DNA of 64,000 bases. Source: Terriglobus albidus (GTDB taxonomy: Bacteria; Acidobacteriota; Terriglobia; Terriglobales; Acidobacteriaceae). A program made the translations under genes and the position numbers. This document shows, piece after piece, positions 42,325 to 50,831 of this stretch. Under the pieces are notes generated by a model that had not been told where the DNA came from, made no database searches, and was given only the letters and a program-made list of their open reading frames with translations. Where the stretch lies: NCBI RefSeq assembly GCF_025685425.1, contig NZ_JAGTAS010000022.1:91016-155015 (forward strand), written 5' to 3'. The number at the start of each line of letters is the position of its first letter. The first letter of the stretch is position 1.

Positions 42325-43605
42325 ATGGACAAGTTCGTTATTCGCGGCGGTAATCCGCTCCTCGGCACCATCAAAGTCTCCGGAGCCAAGAACTCCGCTC
42401 TCCCCTGCATGGCCGCCGCCATCTTAACCGAGGACGAGATCATCCTCGAAAACATCCCACAGGTTCGCGACATCGAAACCGAGCGTAAGCTGCTGGAGTC
42501 CATGGGCGCCAGTGTAGAGCTCGGGTATGGCCGGGCTCAGCACCGCACCAGCATTCAGTGCGCCAACCTTTCTGATCCAGTCGCCAAGTACGAGATCGTA
42601 AAGACCATGCGCGCCAGTTCGCTGGTACTCGGTCCACTGATCGCCCGGACTGGTATGGCGCGTGTCGCTATGCCCGGAGGATGCGCGATTGGCGGTCGCC
42701 CCATCGATCTTCATCTGGCTGCTCTGGAAAAGATGGGCGCTACCATCACCTACGACCACGGCTACATTGAGGCCCGCACGCGGCGTCTGAAGGGCGCACA
42801 TATTGTCTTCGACAAAATCACGGTTACGGGGACCGAGGACATCCTGATGGCCGCTGTAATGGCTGAAGGCGAAACCGTGCTGGAGAACTGTGCCCGCGAG
42901 CCGGAAGTCACCGACCTGGCGGCACTGCTCACGGCCATGGGCGCGCAGATCGAAGGAGCGGGGAGCTCCACGATCAAAGTAAAGGGAGTCGACAAGCTTC
43001 ACGGCGCCCGACACCGGATCAATCCCGACCGCATTGAAGCCGGGACCTTCTTGATTGCCGGCGCCATCACCGGCGGCGACCTGAACGTCGACTCATGCAA
43101 CCCGGATCATCTGGGTGCTGTCATCGGCAAGCTGGAGTCAGCTGGAGCACGCATTGATGTCGGCCGCGAGAGTGTTCGTGTGCGCAGCGAAGGCCACCTG
43201 AAGCCGGTCGACATCTCGACCGAAGAGTACCCGGGATTCCCGACCGATATGCAGGCGCAATACATGGCCCTTGCAACGCAGTGCGATGGCACAAGCATCG
43301 TGACTGAAAACATTTTTGAAAACCGCTTCATGCACGTCCAGGAATTGAATCGCATGGGCGCCAATATCCGTACCGAAGGACGTGTGGCCACCATCGTCGG
43401 CAAGACGCCGCTGCAGGCCGCTGCCGTCATGTGCTCTGACCTGCGTGCGTCAGCCTCCCTTGTACTTGCTGCTCTGGTTGCCGATGGCGAAACCATTCTG
43501 GACCGTGTGTATCACATGGACCGCGGCTACGAACGCATCGAGGAGAAACTCCGCGGTGTCGGAGCGCAGATTCGCCGCATGGGCGATGTCTTCGGCAAAC
43601 GCTGA
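42325..43605 (+). CDS. murA: UDP-N-acetylglucosamine 1-carboxyvinyltransferase
   Basis: First committed step of peptidoglycan synthesis: transfers enolpyruvate from PEP to UDP-GlcNAc. 426 residues with MDKFVIRGGNPLLGTIKVSGAKNSALP at the N-terminus and the catalytic loop MPGGCAIGGRPIDLHL; the cysteine is the fosfomycin-sensitive residue (C115 in E. coli). Both EPSP-synthase-like domains are full length. Followed by a stem-loop and repeat copy 4. Confidence 0.97.
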   Translation: MDKFVIRGGNPLLGTIKVSGAKNSALPCMAAAILTEDEIILENIPQVRDIETERKLLESMGASVELGYGRAQHRTSIQCANLSDPVAKYEIVKTMRASSLVLGPLIARTGMARVAMPGGCAIGGRPIDLHLAALEKMGATITYDHGYIEARTRRLKGAHIVFDKITVTGTEDILMAAVMAEGETVLENCAREPEVTDLAALLTAMGAQIEGAGSSTIKVKGVDKLHGARHRINPDRIEAGTFLIAGAITGGDLNVDSCNPDHLGAVIGKLESAGARIDVGRESVRVRSEGHLKPVDISTEEYPGFPTDMQAQYMALATQCDGTSIVTENIFENRFMHVQELNRMGANIRTEGRVATIVGKTPLQAAAVMCSDLRASASLVLAALVADGETILDRVYHMDRGYERIEEKLRGVGAQIRRMGDVFGKR

Positions 43606-43651
43606 CATCGGGCACGTGCGTACCTGCTGAATTAACCACAGAGATAGGTGC

Positions 43652-43678
43652 CCCACCCATTGCATCGCAATGGGTGGG
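43652..43678. terminator. Perfect stem-loop after murA
   Basis: CCCACCCATTG and CAATGGGTGGG form an 11-bp perfect stem with a 5-base loop. The T-stretch is weak (ATATT). It lies 46 bases after the murA stop, so it may end that transcript; it could also be a short dispersed palindrome, as similar GTGCCCCACCCATT sequences are familiar to me from acidobacterial genomes. Confidence 0.55.
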
Positions 43679-43696
43679 ATATTCGTACAATCTGGT

Positions 43697-43812
43697 TAGA
43701 GCATTTTCCCTGTTGTTGGGTATCCCGGAAGGGATGTGGAGCGGCGTTTTCATTGCGGAAAACGCCCAGAGATGCGGAAGCACTACATTACACCTACAGG
43801 GCAAATGCTCTA
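43697..43812 (+). repeat. Dispersed inverted-repeat element, copy 4
   Basis: Left end TAGAGCATTTTCCCTGT, right end ACAGGGCAAATGCTCTA (one mismatch), central GGCGTTTTC/GAAAACGCC hairpin intact. Opposite orientation to copies 1 and 3. On the minus strand its terminal TAG (43810-43812) is the stop codon of the MoaD/ThiS-like gene. Confidence 0.88.
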
Positions 43813-44109
43813 TCCGCCGGCGATTGCTCCGATCACCAGCAGGGGCTGTTTGCCGCTCACGATCGCTGGCGGCAACACGGCATCCATGCCGATATGAGAC
43901 CAGTCTTCCTCGCAGACAAAGAAGCGAAGCCACGCTCTCCTTTGCTTCGTCTCGTGTTCACGGATAGTGCCTTCCAGCGCAGGGTAATCGTGCTCCAGCA
44001 CCTCCAGAACGGCGGCGATCGTCACTGGAGAAGCGTCTACCGCTACTGTCACTTCATGGCCGACACCTGCTAGTCTGCAGAGATGAGCCGGCAGCTCCAC
44101 TCGCACCAT
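43810..44109 (-). CDS. MoaD/ThiS-family ubiquitin-like sulfur-carrier protein
   Basis: 99 residues from ATG 44109; the longer frame to 44178 runs into the upstream gene. MVRVELPAHLCRLAGVGHEVTVAVDASPVTIAAVLEVLEHDYPALEGTI is the beta-grasp start, and the protein ends LLVIGAIAGG with the C-terminal diglycine needed for adenylation and thiocarboxylation. The TAG stop right after GG comes from repeat copy 4. The ATG is 5 bases after the BNR protein stop, so the two form an operon. No molybdopterin or thiamine genes are adjacent; its pathway is unknown. Confidence 0.78.
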   Translation of the reverse strand: MVRVELPAHLCRLAGVGHEVTVAVDASPVTIAAVLEVLEHDYPALEGTIREHETKQRRAWLRFFVCEEDWSHIGMDAVLPPAIVSGKQPLLVIGAIAGG

Positions 44110-44114
44110 TGCAC

Positions 44115-45230
44115 TCACGGCAGCGTCTGGACCTCCACGGAGAGCACTGCGGGCAGATCCCGCACAATTGCCTGCCAATTCTCGCCTCCATCAGGCGACG
44201 CGTATACCTGCCCTCCGGTTGTGCCGAAGTAAATGCCGCATTCATCCATGCGGTCGACAGACATGGCATCGCGCAGGACGTTTACGTAGCAGTCCTTCTG
44301 CGGAAGCCCCCGGCTCAACGGCTCCCACTCATTTCCTCCCGTTTTGCTGCGGAAGACTTTCAACTGTCCTTCCATCGGGAAATGCTCGGAGTCGCTCTTA
44401 ATGGGCACCACAAAGATGGTCTCGGGCTCGTGCGCATGTACATCGATGACAAATCCGAAGTCCGTCGGCAGGTTGCCGCTTACCTTTGACCAATTCTCTC
44501 CGGCATCATCGGTCCGCATCACATCCCAGTGCTTCTGCATGAAGAGAGTCTTTGGCTTGGATGGATGCATGGCGATGTGATGCACACAATGGCCAACTTC
44601 AGCCGTCGGATTAGGGATGTATTTCGAGTGAAGTCCCTTGTTGATCGGCTTCCAGGTGCCGCCGCCATCATCGGTACGAAACGCACCAGCTGCCGAGATG
44701 GCGATGAACATCCGCTGTTCGTCGGTGGGATCGATCACGATCGAATGCAGGCACATGCCGCCGGCGCCGGGCTGCCAGTCTTTGCCGGTGCCATGTTTAC
44801 GGAGTCCCGGCAATTCATTCCAGGTCGTACCGCCATCAGTGGTCTTGAACATGGCCGCATCTTCGACACCCGCGTACACCGTGTCCGCGCAACTCAGAGA
44901 AGGCTCCAGGTGCCAGACACGTTTGAACTCCCATGGATGCGGCGTTCCGTCGTACCACTGGTGCGTCCCTGCTTCTCCCTCATAGAGAAACTTATTGCCG
45001 GCAACATTCCAGGTCTTCCCGCCGTCATCGGAACGCTGCAGCACCTGCCCCGACCAACCGGAGCTCTGCGACGCCCAGATACGGTCAGGGTCTACCGGCG
45101 AGCCCTTCATGTGATAGATCTCCCACCCGGCGAAGAAAGGGCCTTCCACCTTCCAGTCCTGACGCTTCCCGTCTGAAGTCAGCACAAATCCGCCTTTTCG
45201 GGTTCCGACCAGTAGACGTACTGAGCTCAT
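44115..45230 (-). CDS. BNR/Asp-box beta-propeller protein (sialidase-like fold)
   Basis: 371 residues, no signal peptide. At least five Asp-box motifs are visible ([40 protein letters not shown]), each in a beta-propeller blade. The start [17 protein letters not shown] and [15 protein letters not shown] are characteristic of a cytosolic BNR group often annotated as exo-alpha-sialidase. The Asp boxes are structural, so enzyme activity is not shown. It is coupled to the MoaD/ThiS-like gene, suggesting a shared process. Confidence 0.83.
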   Translation of the reverse strand: MSSVRLLVGTRKGGFVLTSDGKRQDWKVEGPFFAGWEIYHMKGSPVDPDRIWASQSSGWSGQVLQRSDDGGKTWNVAGNKFLYEGEAGTHQWYDGTPHPWEFKRVWHLEPSLSCADTVYAGVEDAAMFKTTDGGTTWNELPGLRKHGTGKDWQPGAGGMCLHSIVIDPTDEQRMFIAISAAGAFRTDDGGGTWKPINKGLHSKYIPNPTAEVGHCVHHIAMHPSKPKTLFMQKHWDVMRTDDAGENWSKVSGNLPTDFGFVIDVHAHEPETIFVVPIKSDSEHFPMEGQLKVFRSKTGGNEWEPLSRGLPQKDCYVNVLRDAMSVDRMDECGIYFGTTGGQVYASPDGGENWQAIVRDLPAVLSVEVQTLP

Positions 45231-45336
45231 GCGCTAAATCCTCCGGCAGGAGGGTATCAGGCCTAGGCGTTCTGCGAAAACAAGCTTCATTGTCTATGCT
45301 GAAAATCTCAAGCAAAAAAGAGATTCGCAGAAACGA

Positions 45337-45360
45337 AAAGCGCGCCCGAAGGCGCGCTTT
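45337..45360 (-). terminator. Terminator of the ribosomal protein cluster
   Basis: A perfect 10-bp stem AAAGCGCGCC/GGCGCGCTTT with a 4-base loop (TTCG on the minus strand), followed on the minus strand by TCGTTTCTG. It lies about 21 bases past the rplQ stop. Confidence 0.85.
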
Positions 45361-45381
45361 CATTGTTTCAAGTCCTATTGC

Positions 45382-45855
45382 TTAGGCAGCGTTCTCGCCA
45401 CCCTCGGCCTGCTGCTGCTCCTCAAGCTGCTTCTGCAGCTCTTCGCGCTTCTTGGCCTTGGCAGCTTCGCGCTTCTCACGCTTCTCGCCGAGCTCAGCCT
45501 CAGCACCGAGCAGCTCGATGAACGCCTTCTCACCGCCGTCTCCCTTACGGAAGCCGGTCTTGATGATGCGGAGATAGCCGCCATTGCGATCGCCGTAGCG
45601 CGGAGCCACGGTAGCAAACAGGCGGTCCACAGCCTCCGGCGTCTGCAGAAACGAGGCGGCCTGGCGGCGGGCATGCACGTCACCGCGCTTGCCCAGCGTG
45701 ATCATCTTCTCAACGAGGGGGCGGACAGCCTTGGCCTTGATGGCCGTGGTCTCTACGCGATCCTCAAGAATCACGGACGTCGTCAGGTTCCGCAGCAGGG
45801 CGCGGCGGTGGCTGGTGTTGCGTCCGAGTTTGAATCCTCCATTACGGTGGCGCAT
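45382..45855 (-). CDS. rplQ: 50S ribosomal protein L17
   Basis: 157 residues. MRHRNGGFKLGRNTSHRRALLRNLTTSVILEDRVETT is diagnostic, and RYGDRNGGYLRIIKTGFRKGD is the second conserved block. The C-terminus has a ~30-residue Glu/Lys/Gln-rich tail (EKREAAKAKKREELQKQLEEQQQAEGGENAA) absent in E. coli. It lines the exit-tunnel side of the 50S subunit. Last gene of the alpha-operon part, after rpoA. Confidence 0.97.
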   Translation of the reverse strand: MRHRNGGFKLGRNTSHRRALLRNLTTSVILEDRVETTAIKAKAVRPLVEKMITLGKRGDVHARRQAASFLQTPEAVDRLFATVAPRYGDRNGGYLRIIKTGFRKGDGGEKAFIELLGAEAELGEKREKREAAKAKKREELQKQLEEQQQAEGGENAA

Positions 45856-45939
45856 ATCAATTCTCTCTCTTCGAAGTTGTCAGTTCTCAGTTGCCGATGC
45901 TCTGACAACCTCGGAAATCTGGGTGTTACCGGACGCTTT

Positions 45940-45973
45940 CCGCCAGTTGCCCGTGTAAAAGAGCAACTGGCGG
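45940..45973 (-). promoter_or_regulatory. Stem-loop between rpoA and rplQ
   Basis: CCGCCAGTTGC and GCAACTGGCGG form 11 perfect base pairs around a 12-base loop, 10 bases after the rpoA stop. No T-stretch. One of a series of such hairpins in this cluster. Confidence 0.6.
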
Positions 45974-45982
45974 GTAACCGTC

Positions 45983-47068
45983 TTAGAAGTTCTCAGTCTC
46001 GCTGCCCGGCAGCGAGAAGTCGTCGTCGTCCTCATCGTCAAACGAGCCATAGCTCGCAGCCAGAGTGGCAGCCGGAAGCACGGAGGTCGGTCCGGGAACG
46101 GGGTTGCCGTTCTCGTCGATCTTCATACCCAGCGAGAGGCCCATCTGAGCGAGGATCTCCTTGATCTCGTTCAGCGACTTGCGGCCGAAGTTCTTGGTCT
46201 TCAGCATCTCGGCTTCCGTCTTCTGGATCAGCTCGCCGATGGTCTGGATACCCGCATTCTTCAGGCAGTTGTAGCTGCGGACGGAGAGCTCAAGCTCTTC
46301 GACCGAGCGGTTCAGGTTCTCGTTGCGGATAGCAGGGCCGTCCGCGCTGCCGTCCAGACCCGTCTCCAGCTCTTCCTCAAAGTTGATGAAGATGGTCAGG
46401 TGGTCCTTCAGCAGCTTGGCTGCCAGGCCTACGGCGTCAGCCGGAAGCACGGTTCCATTGGTCCAGACCTCGAGGGTCAGGCGATCGTAGTCGGTGATCT
46501 GGCCCAGACGAGCCGCATCCACCGCGTAGTTCACCTTGCGGACGGGGGAGTGGATCGAGTCAACCGGGATAAAACCAAGACCGAGGTCGGAGTCGAAGTT
46601 CTTGTCAGCCGAGACATAGCCACGGCCGCGCTTCAGACGCATCTCCATGTCGAGCTTTCCGCCCTCGGAGACCGTCGCGATGTAAACATCCTTGTCCAGG
46701 ATCTCGACGTCGCCGTCCGCTTCGATCATGCCGGAGGTAACAACGCCCGGCTGGTCCACATGCAGGTACAGAGCCTTCGGACCGTCGCCGTTCAGCTTGA
46801 ACGGGATCTGCTTCAGGTTCAGGATGATGTCCGTCGCGTCCTCAACCACGCCAGTGATCGACTGGAACTCGTGCAGTACGCCCTCAATGCGAACAGCGGT
46901 CACAGCCGCGCCCTCGATCGATGAGAGCAGCGTGCGGCGCAGTGCATTACCGATGGTCGTACCGAAGCCGCGCTCAAAGGGCTGCGCGCTGAACTTTCCG
47001 TACTTCTCTGTCAGTGTCTCGCTGTCAACAGCAAGACGCTTAGGCTTTTGGAAACCTCTCCAAAGCAT
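45983..47068 (-). CDS. rpoA: DNA-directed RNA polymerase alpha subunit
   Basis: 361 residues. The N-terminal assembly domain includes [36 protein letters not shown]; the C-terminal domain has [49 protein letters not shown], which contacts UP elements and activators. An extra ~30-residue tail ends with the acidic [17 protein letters not shown], longer than E. coli alpha (329). Lies between rpsD and rplQ as usual. Confidence 0.98.
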   Translation of the reverse strand: MLWRGFQKPKRLAVDSETLTEKYGKFSAQPFERGFGTTIGNALRRTLLSSIEGAAVTAVRIEGVLHEFQSITGVVEDATDIILNLKQIPFKLNGDGPKALYLHVDQPGVVTSGMIEADGDVEILDKDVYIATVSEGGKLDMEMRLKRGRGYVSADKNFDSDLGLGFIPVDSIHSPVRKVNYAVDAARLGQITDYDRLTLEVWTNGTVLPADAVGLAAKLLKDHLTIFINFEEELETGLDGSADGPAIRNENLNRSVEELELSVRSYNCLKNAGIQTIGELIQKTEAEMLKTKNFGRKSLNEIKEILAQMGLSLGMKIDENGNPVPGPTSVLPAATLAASYGSFDDEDDDDFSLPGSETENF

Positions 47069-47197
47069 GTATCTATCCTTTCTTCCGGCTACCGTCCGCG
47101 AAGCATTCTGCGGTCCAGGCGGGTGTTACACGGTTGAGTATTTAGTTGTTGGGTCAGTCAAAGGGCTACGCGGCCAGGCCGCGCAGCCCTTCAACCA

Positions 47198-47827
47198 TTA
47201 CTTCGAGTAAAGTTCGACGATCAGCTGTTCGTTGACCGGGATCTGGATATCTTCGCGCTTCGGCAGAGCAATCACCTTGCCCGAGAAGTTGTCGCGGTTG
47301 ATCTCCAGCCACGCGGCCTGAGTCTGACCGGAAGCAAAGTCCTTGGCAGTCTCGAGCAGGGTCAGCTTCTTGGCGTTCTCGCGGATCTCGACCACATCGC
47401 CCACCTTCACCTGGTAGGAAGGAATGTTGACCTTGCGGCCGTTGACGGTCACATGACCGTGGCGAACAACCTGGCGGGCCTGACGGCGGGAGATCGCAAA
47501 GCCGAGGCGGTAGGCCACGTTGTCCAGACGGGTCTCGAGCTGCTGCAACAGCAGGTCGCCGGTAACGCCGGTCCGGCGGCTGGCCTTCTCGTAGTACTCG
47601 CGGAACTGGCCTTCGAGCGTGAAGTAGATACGCTTTGCCTTCTGCTTTTCGCGGAGCTGGAGACCATAGCCGACGATCTTGGCCTTACGGTCACGGCCGT
47701 GCTGGCCGGGGGCAAAGTTGCGCTTCTCGATCGGGCACTTGTCGGAGAAGCATTTGGGTCCCTTGAGGAAGAGTTTCATTCCGTCGCGGCGGCAAAGGCG
47801 GCAGACGGGTCCAGTGTAACGAGCCAT
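47198..47827 (-). CDS. rpsD: 30S ribosomal protein S4, zinc-binding type
   Basis: 209 residues. The N-terminus [23 protein letters not shown]...KCFSDKCP has four cysteines (C9, C12, C26, C31), the zinc form of S4. The S4 RNA-binding domain is [40 protein letters not shown]. It nucleates 30S assembly and in E. coli represses the alpha operon. Located before rpoA. Confidence 0.98.
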   Translation of the reverse strand: MARYTGPVCRLCRRDGMKLFLKGPKCFSDKCPIEKRNFAPGQHGRDRKAKIVGYGLQLREKQKAKRIYFTLEGQFREYYEKASRRTGVTGDLLLQQLETRLDNVAYRLGFAISRRQARQVVRHGHVTVNGRKVNIPSYQVKVGDVVEIRENAKKLTLLETAKDFASGQTQAAWLEINRDNFSGKVIALPKREDIQIPVNEQLIVELYSK

Positions 47828-47912
47828 TTCTATCAGTCTCCTAAGACTTCAGGTGTCGATCGCTTTACACGCTGCTCGAGCGCTTCAGTCGCGATCCATA
47901 AACAGGGTTGTA

Positions 47913-47941
47913 CGGTGCCGGATCTTCTGGATCCGGCACCG
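47913..47941 (-). promoter_or_regulatory. Stem-loop between rpsK and rpsD
   Basis: CGGTGCCGGATC and GATCCGGCACCG pair perfectly over 12 bases with a 5-base loop, starting 6 bases after the rpsK stop. No T-stretch follows on the minus strand, so processing or stabilisation is likelier than termination. Confidence 0.62.
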
Positions 47942-47947
47942 CAGAAG

Positions 47948-48364
47948 TTATACGCGGCGGCGCTTCGGCGGACGGCAGCCGTTGTGCGGAATCGGCGTGA
48001 CGTCACGGATGCTGCGGACCTCAAGGCCAGCGGCAGCCAGTGCACGAACAGCCGACTCACGGCCCGAACCGGGGCCGGCGACGCGGACATCGACCGAGCG
48101 GAGACCATGATCGCGAGCCATATTGGCCGCGTTCACAGCGGCCTGCTGTGCAGCAAACGGGGTTCCCTTACGCGAACCACGGAAGCCCAGCGAGCCCGAG
48201 CTCTTCCAGCTAAGCGTGTTGCCCTGCTGGTCGGTGATGGTGACGATGGTGTTGTTGAACGAAGCCTGAATGTGGACCAGACCATACGGCACATTCTTGC
48301 GTTCGCGCTTCTTGAACTTCTTATTCTTACCGGCCTTGCCGGCTGCGCTCTGCTGTTTTGCCAT
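47948..48364 (-). CDS. rpsK: 30S ribosomal protein S11
   Basis: 138 residues with [25 protein letters not shown] and the end [20 protein letters not shown], both standard for S11. It contacts the 690 loop of 16S rRNA at the platform. A basic start [22 protein letters not shown] extends the N-terminus slightly. It follows rpsM by 3 bases. Confidence 0.98.
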   Translation of the reverse strand: MAKQQSAAGKAGKNKKFKKRERKNVPYGLVHIQASFNNTIVTITDQQGNTLSWKSSGSLGFRGSRKGTPFAAQQAAVNAANMARDHGLRSVDVRVAGPGSGRESAVRALAAAGLEVRSIRDVTPIPHNGCRPPKRRRV

Positions 48365-48367
48365 GGC

Positions 48368-48748
48368 TTACTTGGTCGCTTTCTTCTTGCCGGCAACCGT
48401 GCCCTTGCGGGGGCCCTTACGGGTGCGAGCGTTGGTGTGGGTACGCTGACCGCGAACCGGGAGGTTGCGACGGTGGCGGATACCACGGTAGGACTGGATT
48501 TCCATCAGACGCTTGATGTTCAGCGAAACTTCCTTGCGGAGATCGCCTTCCACCGGGGAGCCCTGCTCAATGGTCTGACGGATGCGGTTCAGCTCGTCTT
48601 CGCTCAGATCCTTCAGCTTGCGGAACGGATCGATGTCCGCAGCCTTCAGGATGGTCAGCGCGCGAGAGTCACCGATGCCGAAGATGTAGGTAAGCGAGAT
48701 CCGCACCTGTTTGTTCGGTGGAAGATCTACGCCAGCAATACGTGCCAT
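48368..48748 (-). CDS. rpsM: 30S ribosomal protein S13
   Basis: 126 residues. [53 protein letters not shown] and a Lys-rich tail identify S13, which touches the 50S subunit and P-site tRNA. It starts the rpsM-rpsK-rpsD-rpoA-rplQ group after rpmJ. Confidence 0.98.
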   Translation of the reverse strand: MARIAGVDLPPNKQVRISLTYIFGIGDSRALTILKAADIDPFRKLKDLSEDELNRIRQTIEQGSPVEGDLRKEVSLNIKRLMEIQSYRGIRHRRNLPVRGQRTHTNARTRKGPRKGTVAGKKKATK

Positions 48749-48768
48749 CTGGTTTCCTTCTCTTGATT

Positions 48769-48796
48769 GCTTCCGGACGACTTCGTCCTCGGAAGC
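48769..48796 (-). promoter_or_regulatory. Stem-loop between rpmJ and rpsM
   Basis: GCTTCCGGACGA pairs with TCGTCCTCGGAAGC, leaving a 2-base bulge and a tiny CTTC-type loop. It lies just upstream of the rpsM ribosome binding site and could affect its translation. Confidence 0.45.
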
Positions 48797-48904
48797 GGCT
48801 AGGGCAGCTTGTTCCCGGGGTTCATCGCACGCCTTGACTTCGGCGAACTCGCCCCATACATGGGAGTGCTACAGGTTGATTGCCTTGCGGCAGACGCTCT
48901 GGGC

Positions 48905-49018
48905 TTAGCCCTGGCGCTGCTTGTGCTTGGCGTTTTCGCAGATCACGCGCACCACACCACGGCGGTGAACGATCTTGCACTTATCGCAAATCTTCTTAAC
49001 TGATGCACGAACCTTCAT
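48905..49018 (-). CDS. rpmJ: 50S ribosomal protein L36, zinc-binding type
   Basis: 37 residues, [20 protein letters not shown] followed by [17 protein letters not shown]. The zinc ligands C11, C14, C27 and H32 are present, so this is the standard zinc form of L36. Usual position between infA and rpsM. Confidence 0.97.
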   Translation of the reverse strand: MKVRASVKKICDKCKIVHRRGVVRVICENAKHKQRQG

Positions 49019-49069
49019 TACTTCCCTCAGTTCTGTTTCTCAGCCACCGTTCCCGGCGACTGTCTTCTG

Positions 49070-49288
49070 CTACTTGTACCGGTAAACAATGCGCCCACGG
49101 GTCAGATCGTACGGGCTCAGTTCCACCGCTACGCGGTCGCCTGGGAGAATGCGGATGAAGTTCTTGCGCATGCGACCCGAGACATGGGCCAGCACCTGGT
49201 GCTTATTCTCCAGCTCGACCTTGAACATGGCATTTGGCAGCGTCTCGAGGACCACTGCCATGACTTCAATCGCGTCTTCCTTCGACAA
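49070..49288 (-). CDS. infA: Translation initiation factor IF-1
   Basis: 72 residues, the exact usual length: [64 protein letters not shown]. An OB-fold factor that binds the 30S A site during initiation. Between map and rpmJ. Confidence 0.98.
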   Translation of the reverse strand: MSKEDAIEVMAVVLETLPNAMFKVELENKHQVLAHVSGRMRKNFIRILPGDRVAVELSPYDLTRGRIVYRYK

Positions 49289-49356
49289 ACCGTCTCCTTT
49301 GCAACTACTGTCAGGCCTGGCCTGACCTGCCTGGGCTCTACCAGCCCCAAAAACTT

Positions 49357-50106
49357 TTACCGCGTCAGCACCAGGGGGCCATTCTCTGTGATGGCCACCG
49401 TGTGCTCAAAATGCGCGCTCAGGCTGCCGTCGACGGTTACTGCGGTCCAACCGTCCTTCAGCACCTTCACTTCATGGGTCCCGGCGTTGATCATCGGCTC
49501 AATCGCCAGAACCATTCCGGCCCGCAGCCTGGTTCCCTTGCCGCGCTTACCGTAGTTTGGAACCTGCGGCTCTTCGTGCATGTTTCTGCCGATGCCGTGT
49601 CCCACAAAATCCCGTACGACGCCGTATCCCGACGCCTCGCACATCTCCTGCACGGCAGCGCCGATATCACCCAGCGTTGCCCCGACCTGAGCTTCCTGGA
49701 TCGCCTGCTCCAGCGAAGCCTTAGTCACATCCAACAGCTTCCGGGCGGCCGGCGAAAGCTTCCCTACCGGGTAGGTCTCAGCCGCATCGGAGTAATACCC
49801 TTCGAGGATCACGCCGCAGTCGACGCTGACGATATCGCCATCCTTCAGGACCGTCTTTGCAGACGGCATTCCGTGCACAACTTCCTCGTTCACCGACGTG
49901 CACAGGCACCATGGATAATCGTGGTACCCCTTGAAGGCCGGCTTAGCGCCGAGCTCGGCGATCTTCGCTTCCGCCACACGCTCCAGATCCATCGTGGTAG
50001 CGCCCGGCTTTACCGCTTGACGGATCGCTTCATGTACCTGGCGAAGGATAATCCCCGCCTGCCGCATCTTTTCGATCTCCTGCGGCGTTTTGATCATGAT
50101 GGCCAT
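49357..50106 (-). CDS. map: Type I methionine aminopeptidase
   Basis: 249 residues. Removes the N-terminal Met of new proteins. The metal ligands lie in [20 protein letters not shown] (two Asp), [12 protein letters not shown] (His), and near the end a Glu pair in LAIEPMIN and the final [12 protein letters not shown]. The substrate His is in [14 protein letters not shown]. It starts 10 bases after adk, as in many spc operons. Confidence 0.97.
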   Translation of the reverse strand: MAIMIKTPQEIEKMRQAGIILRQVHEAIRQAVKPGATTMDLERVAEAKIAELGAKPAFKGYHDYPWCLCTSVNEEVVHGMPSAKTVLKDGDIVSVDCGVILEGYYSDAAETYPVGKLSPAARKLLDVTKASLEQAIQEAQVGATLGDIGAAVQEMCEASGYGVVRDFVGHGIGRNMHEEPQVPNYGKRGKGTRLRAGMVLAIEPMINAGTHEVKVLKDGWTAVTVDGSLSAHFEHTVAITENGPLVLTR

Positions 50107-50116
50107 TGTCCGTCGC

Positions 50117-50827
50117 TTACTGCCCTTCGTTTCCTCTTAGCCGCATCAGCGCAGCCACAATCTTTTCAGTAACCACCTCAACTGGATGATCACCGTCTAC
50201 TGCTTCAAATCGTCCGAGAGCGCGGTAGTGCTCGATCACCGGCGCCGTCTGCGCGTCGAACACTCGCATGCGTTCGGCGAACTTCTCTTCCGTGTCGTCT
50301 GCCCGCTGTTCGAGAGCCGCACCTTCCTTATCGCACTTCCCCTCCACCTTCGGTGGATTGAAATGAACGTTATAGATGGTTTGACATACGGGGCAAGTCC
50401 TTCTACCCGTAATGCGGCCCAGTAGTTGAGTATACCCAACTTCGATACTCACGGCAACGACAGGGAGCCCTGTTGGGTTCTTCGCCAAGTGGCCATCCAG
50501 CCATTGCGCCTGGGGCAGGGTCCGGGGGAAACCGTCCAGCAGATATCCCCGAGCGGTGTCCGGCTGTTGCAGCCGTTCGGCCACCATCTGGTTCACCAGA
50601 TCGTCCGGCACCAGATGTCCGGCGGAGACGAGTTTCTGGAACTCCTTCCCCATCTCCGAACCGCCCTTAATATTGGCCCGGATAATATCGCCGGTTGAAA
50701 TCTGGGGGACGCCCCAGGCCTGCATCAGAATCTGGGCCTGGGTTCCCTTTCCGACTCCTGGCGCACCTAACAGCAGAACCGGCCCGGAGATGAACTCCGG
50801 CTGTCCCGGAGAGGTTACGCATTCCAT
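50117..50827 (-). CDS. adk: Adenylate kinase, zinc-binding LID type
   Basis: 236 residues from ATG 50827, which is 4 bases after the secY stop; an in-frame ATG at 50881 would start inside secY and is rejected. P-loop LLGAPGVGKGTQ, NMP-binding DIIRANIKGGSEMGKEFQ, and ARGYLLDGFPRTLPQA. The LID has CPVC and a later KCDKEG, a Cys3-Asp zinc site. It interconverts ATP + AMP and 2 ADP. SecY-Adk-Map order is conserved. Confidence 0.96.
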   Translation of the reverse strand: MECVTSPGQPEFISGPVLLLGAPGVGKGTQAQILMQAWGVPQISTGDIIRANIKGGSEMGKEFQKLVSAGHLVPDDLVNQMVAERLQQPDTARGYLLDGFPRTLPQAQWLDGHLAKNPTGLPVVAVSIEVGYTQLLGRITGRRTCPVCQTIYNVHFNPPKVEGKCDKEGAALEQRADDTEEKFAERMRVFDAQTAPVIEHYRALGRFEAVDGDHPVEVVTEKIVAALMRLRGNEGQ

Positions 50828-50831
50828 CCCG

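Noticed and set aside
47453..48766. Plus-strand 437-codon frame opposite rpsD-rpsK-rpsM
   Set aside because: It spans three verified ribosomal genes on the other strand and has no recognisable domain; an antisense shadow of GC-rich coding DNA.
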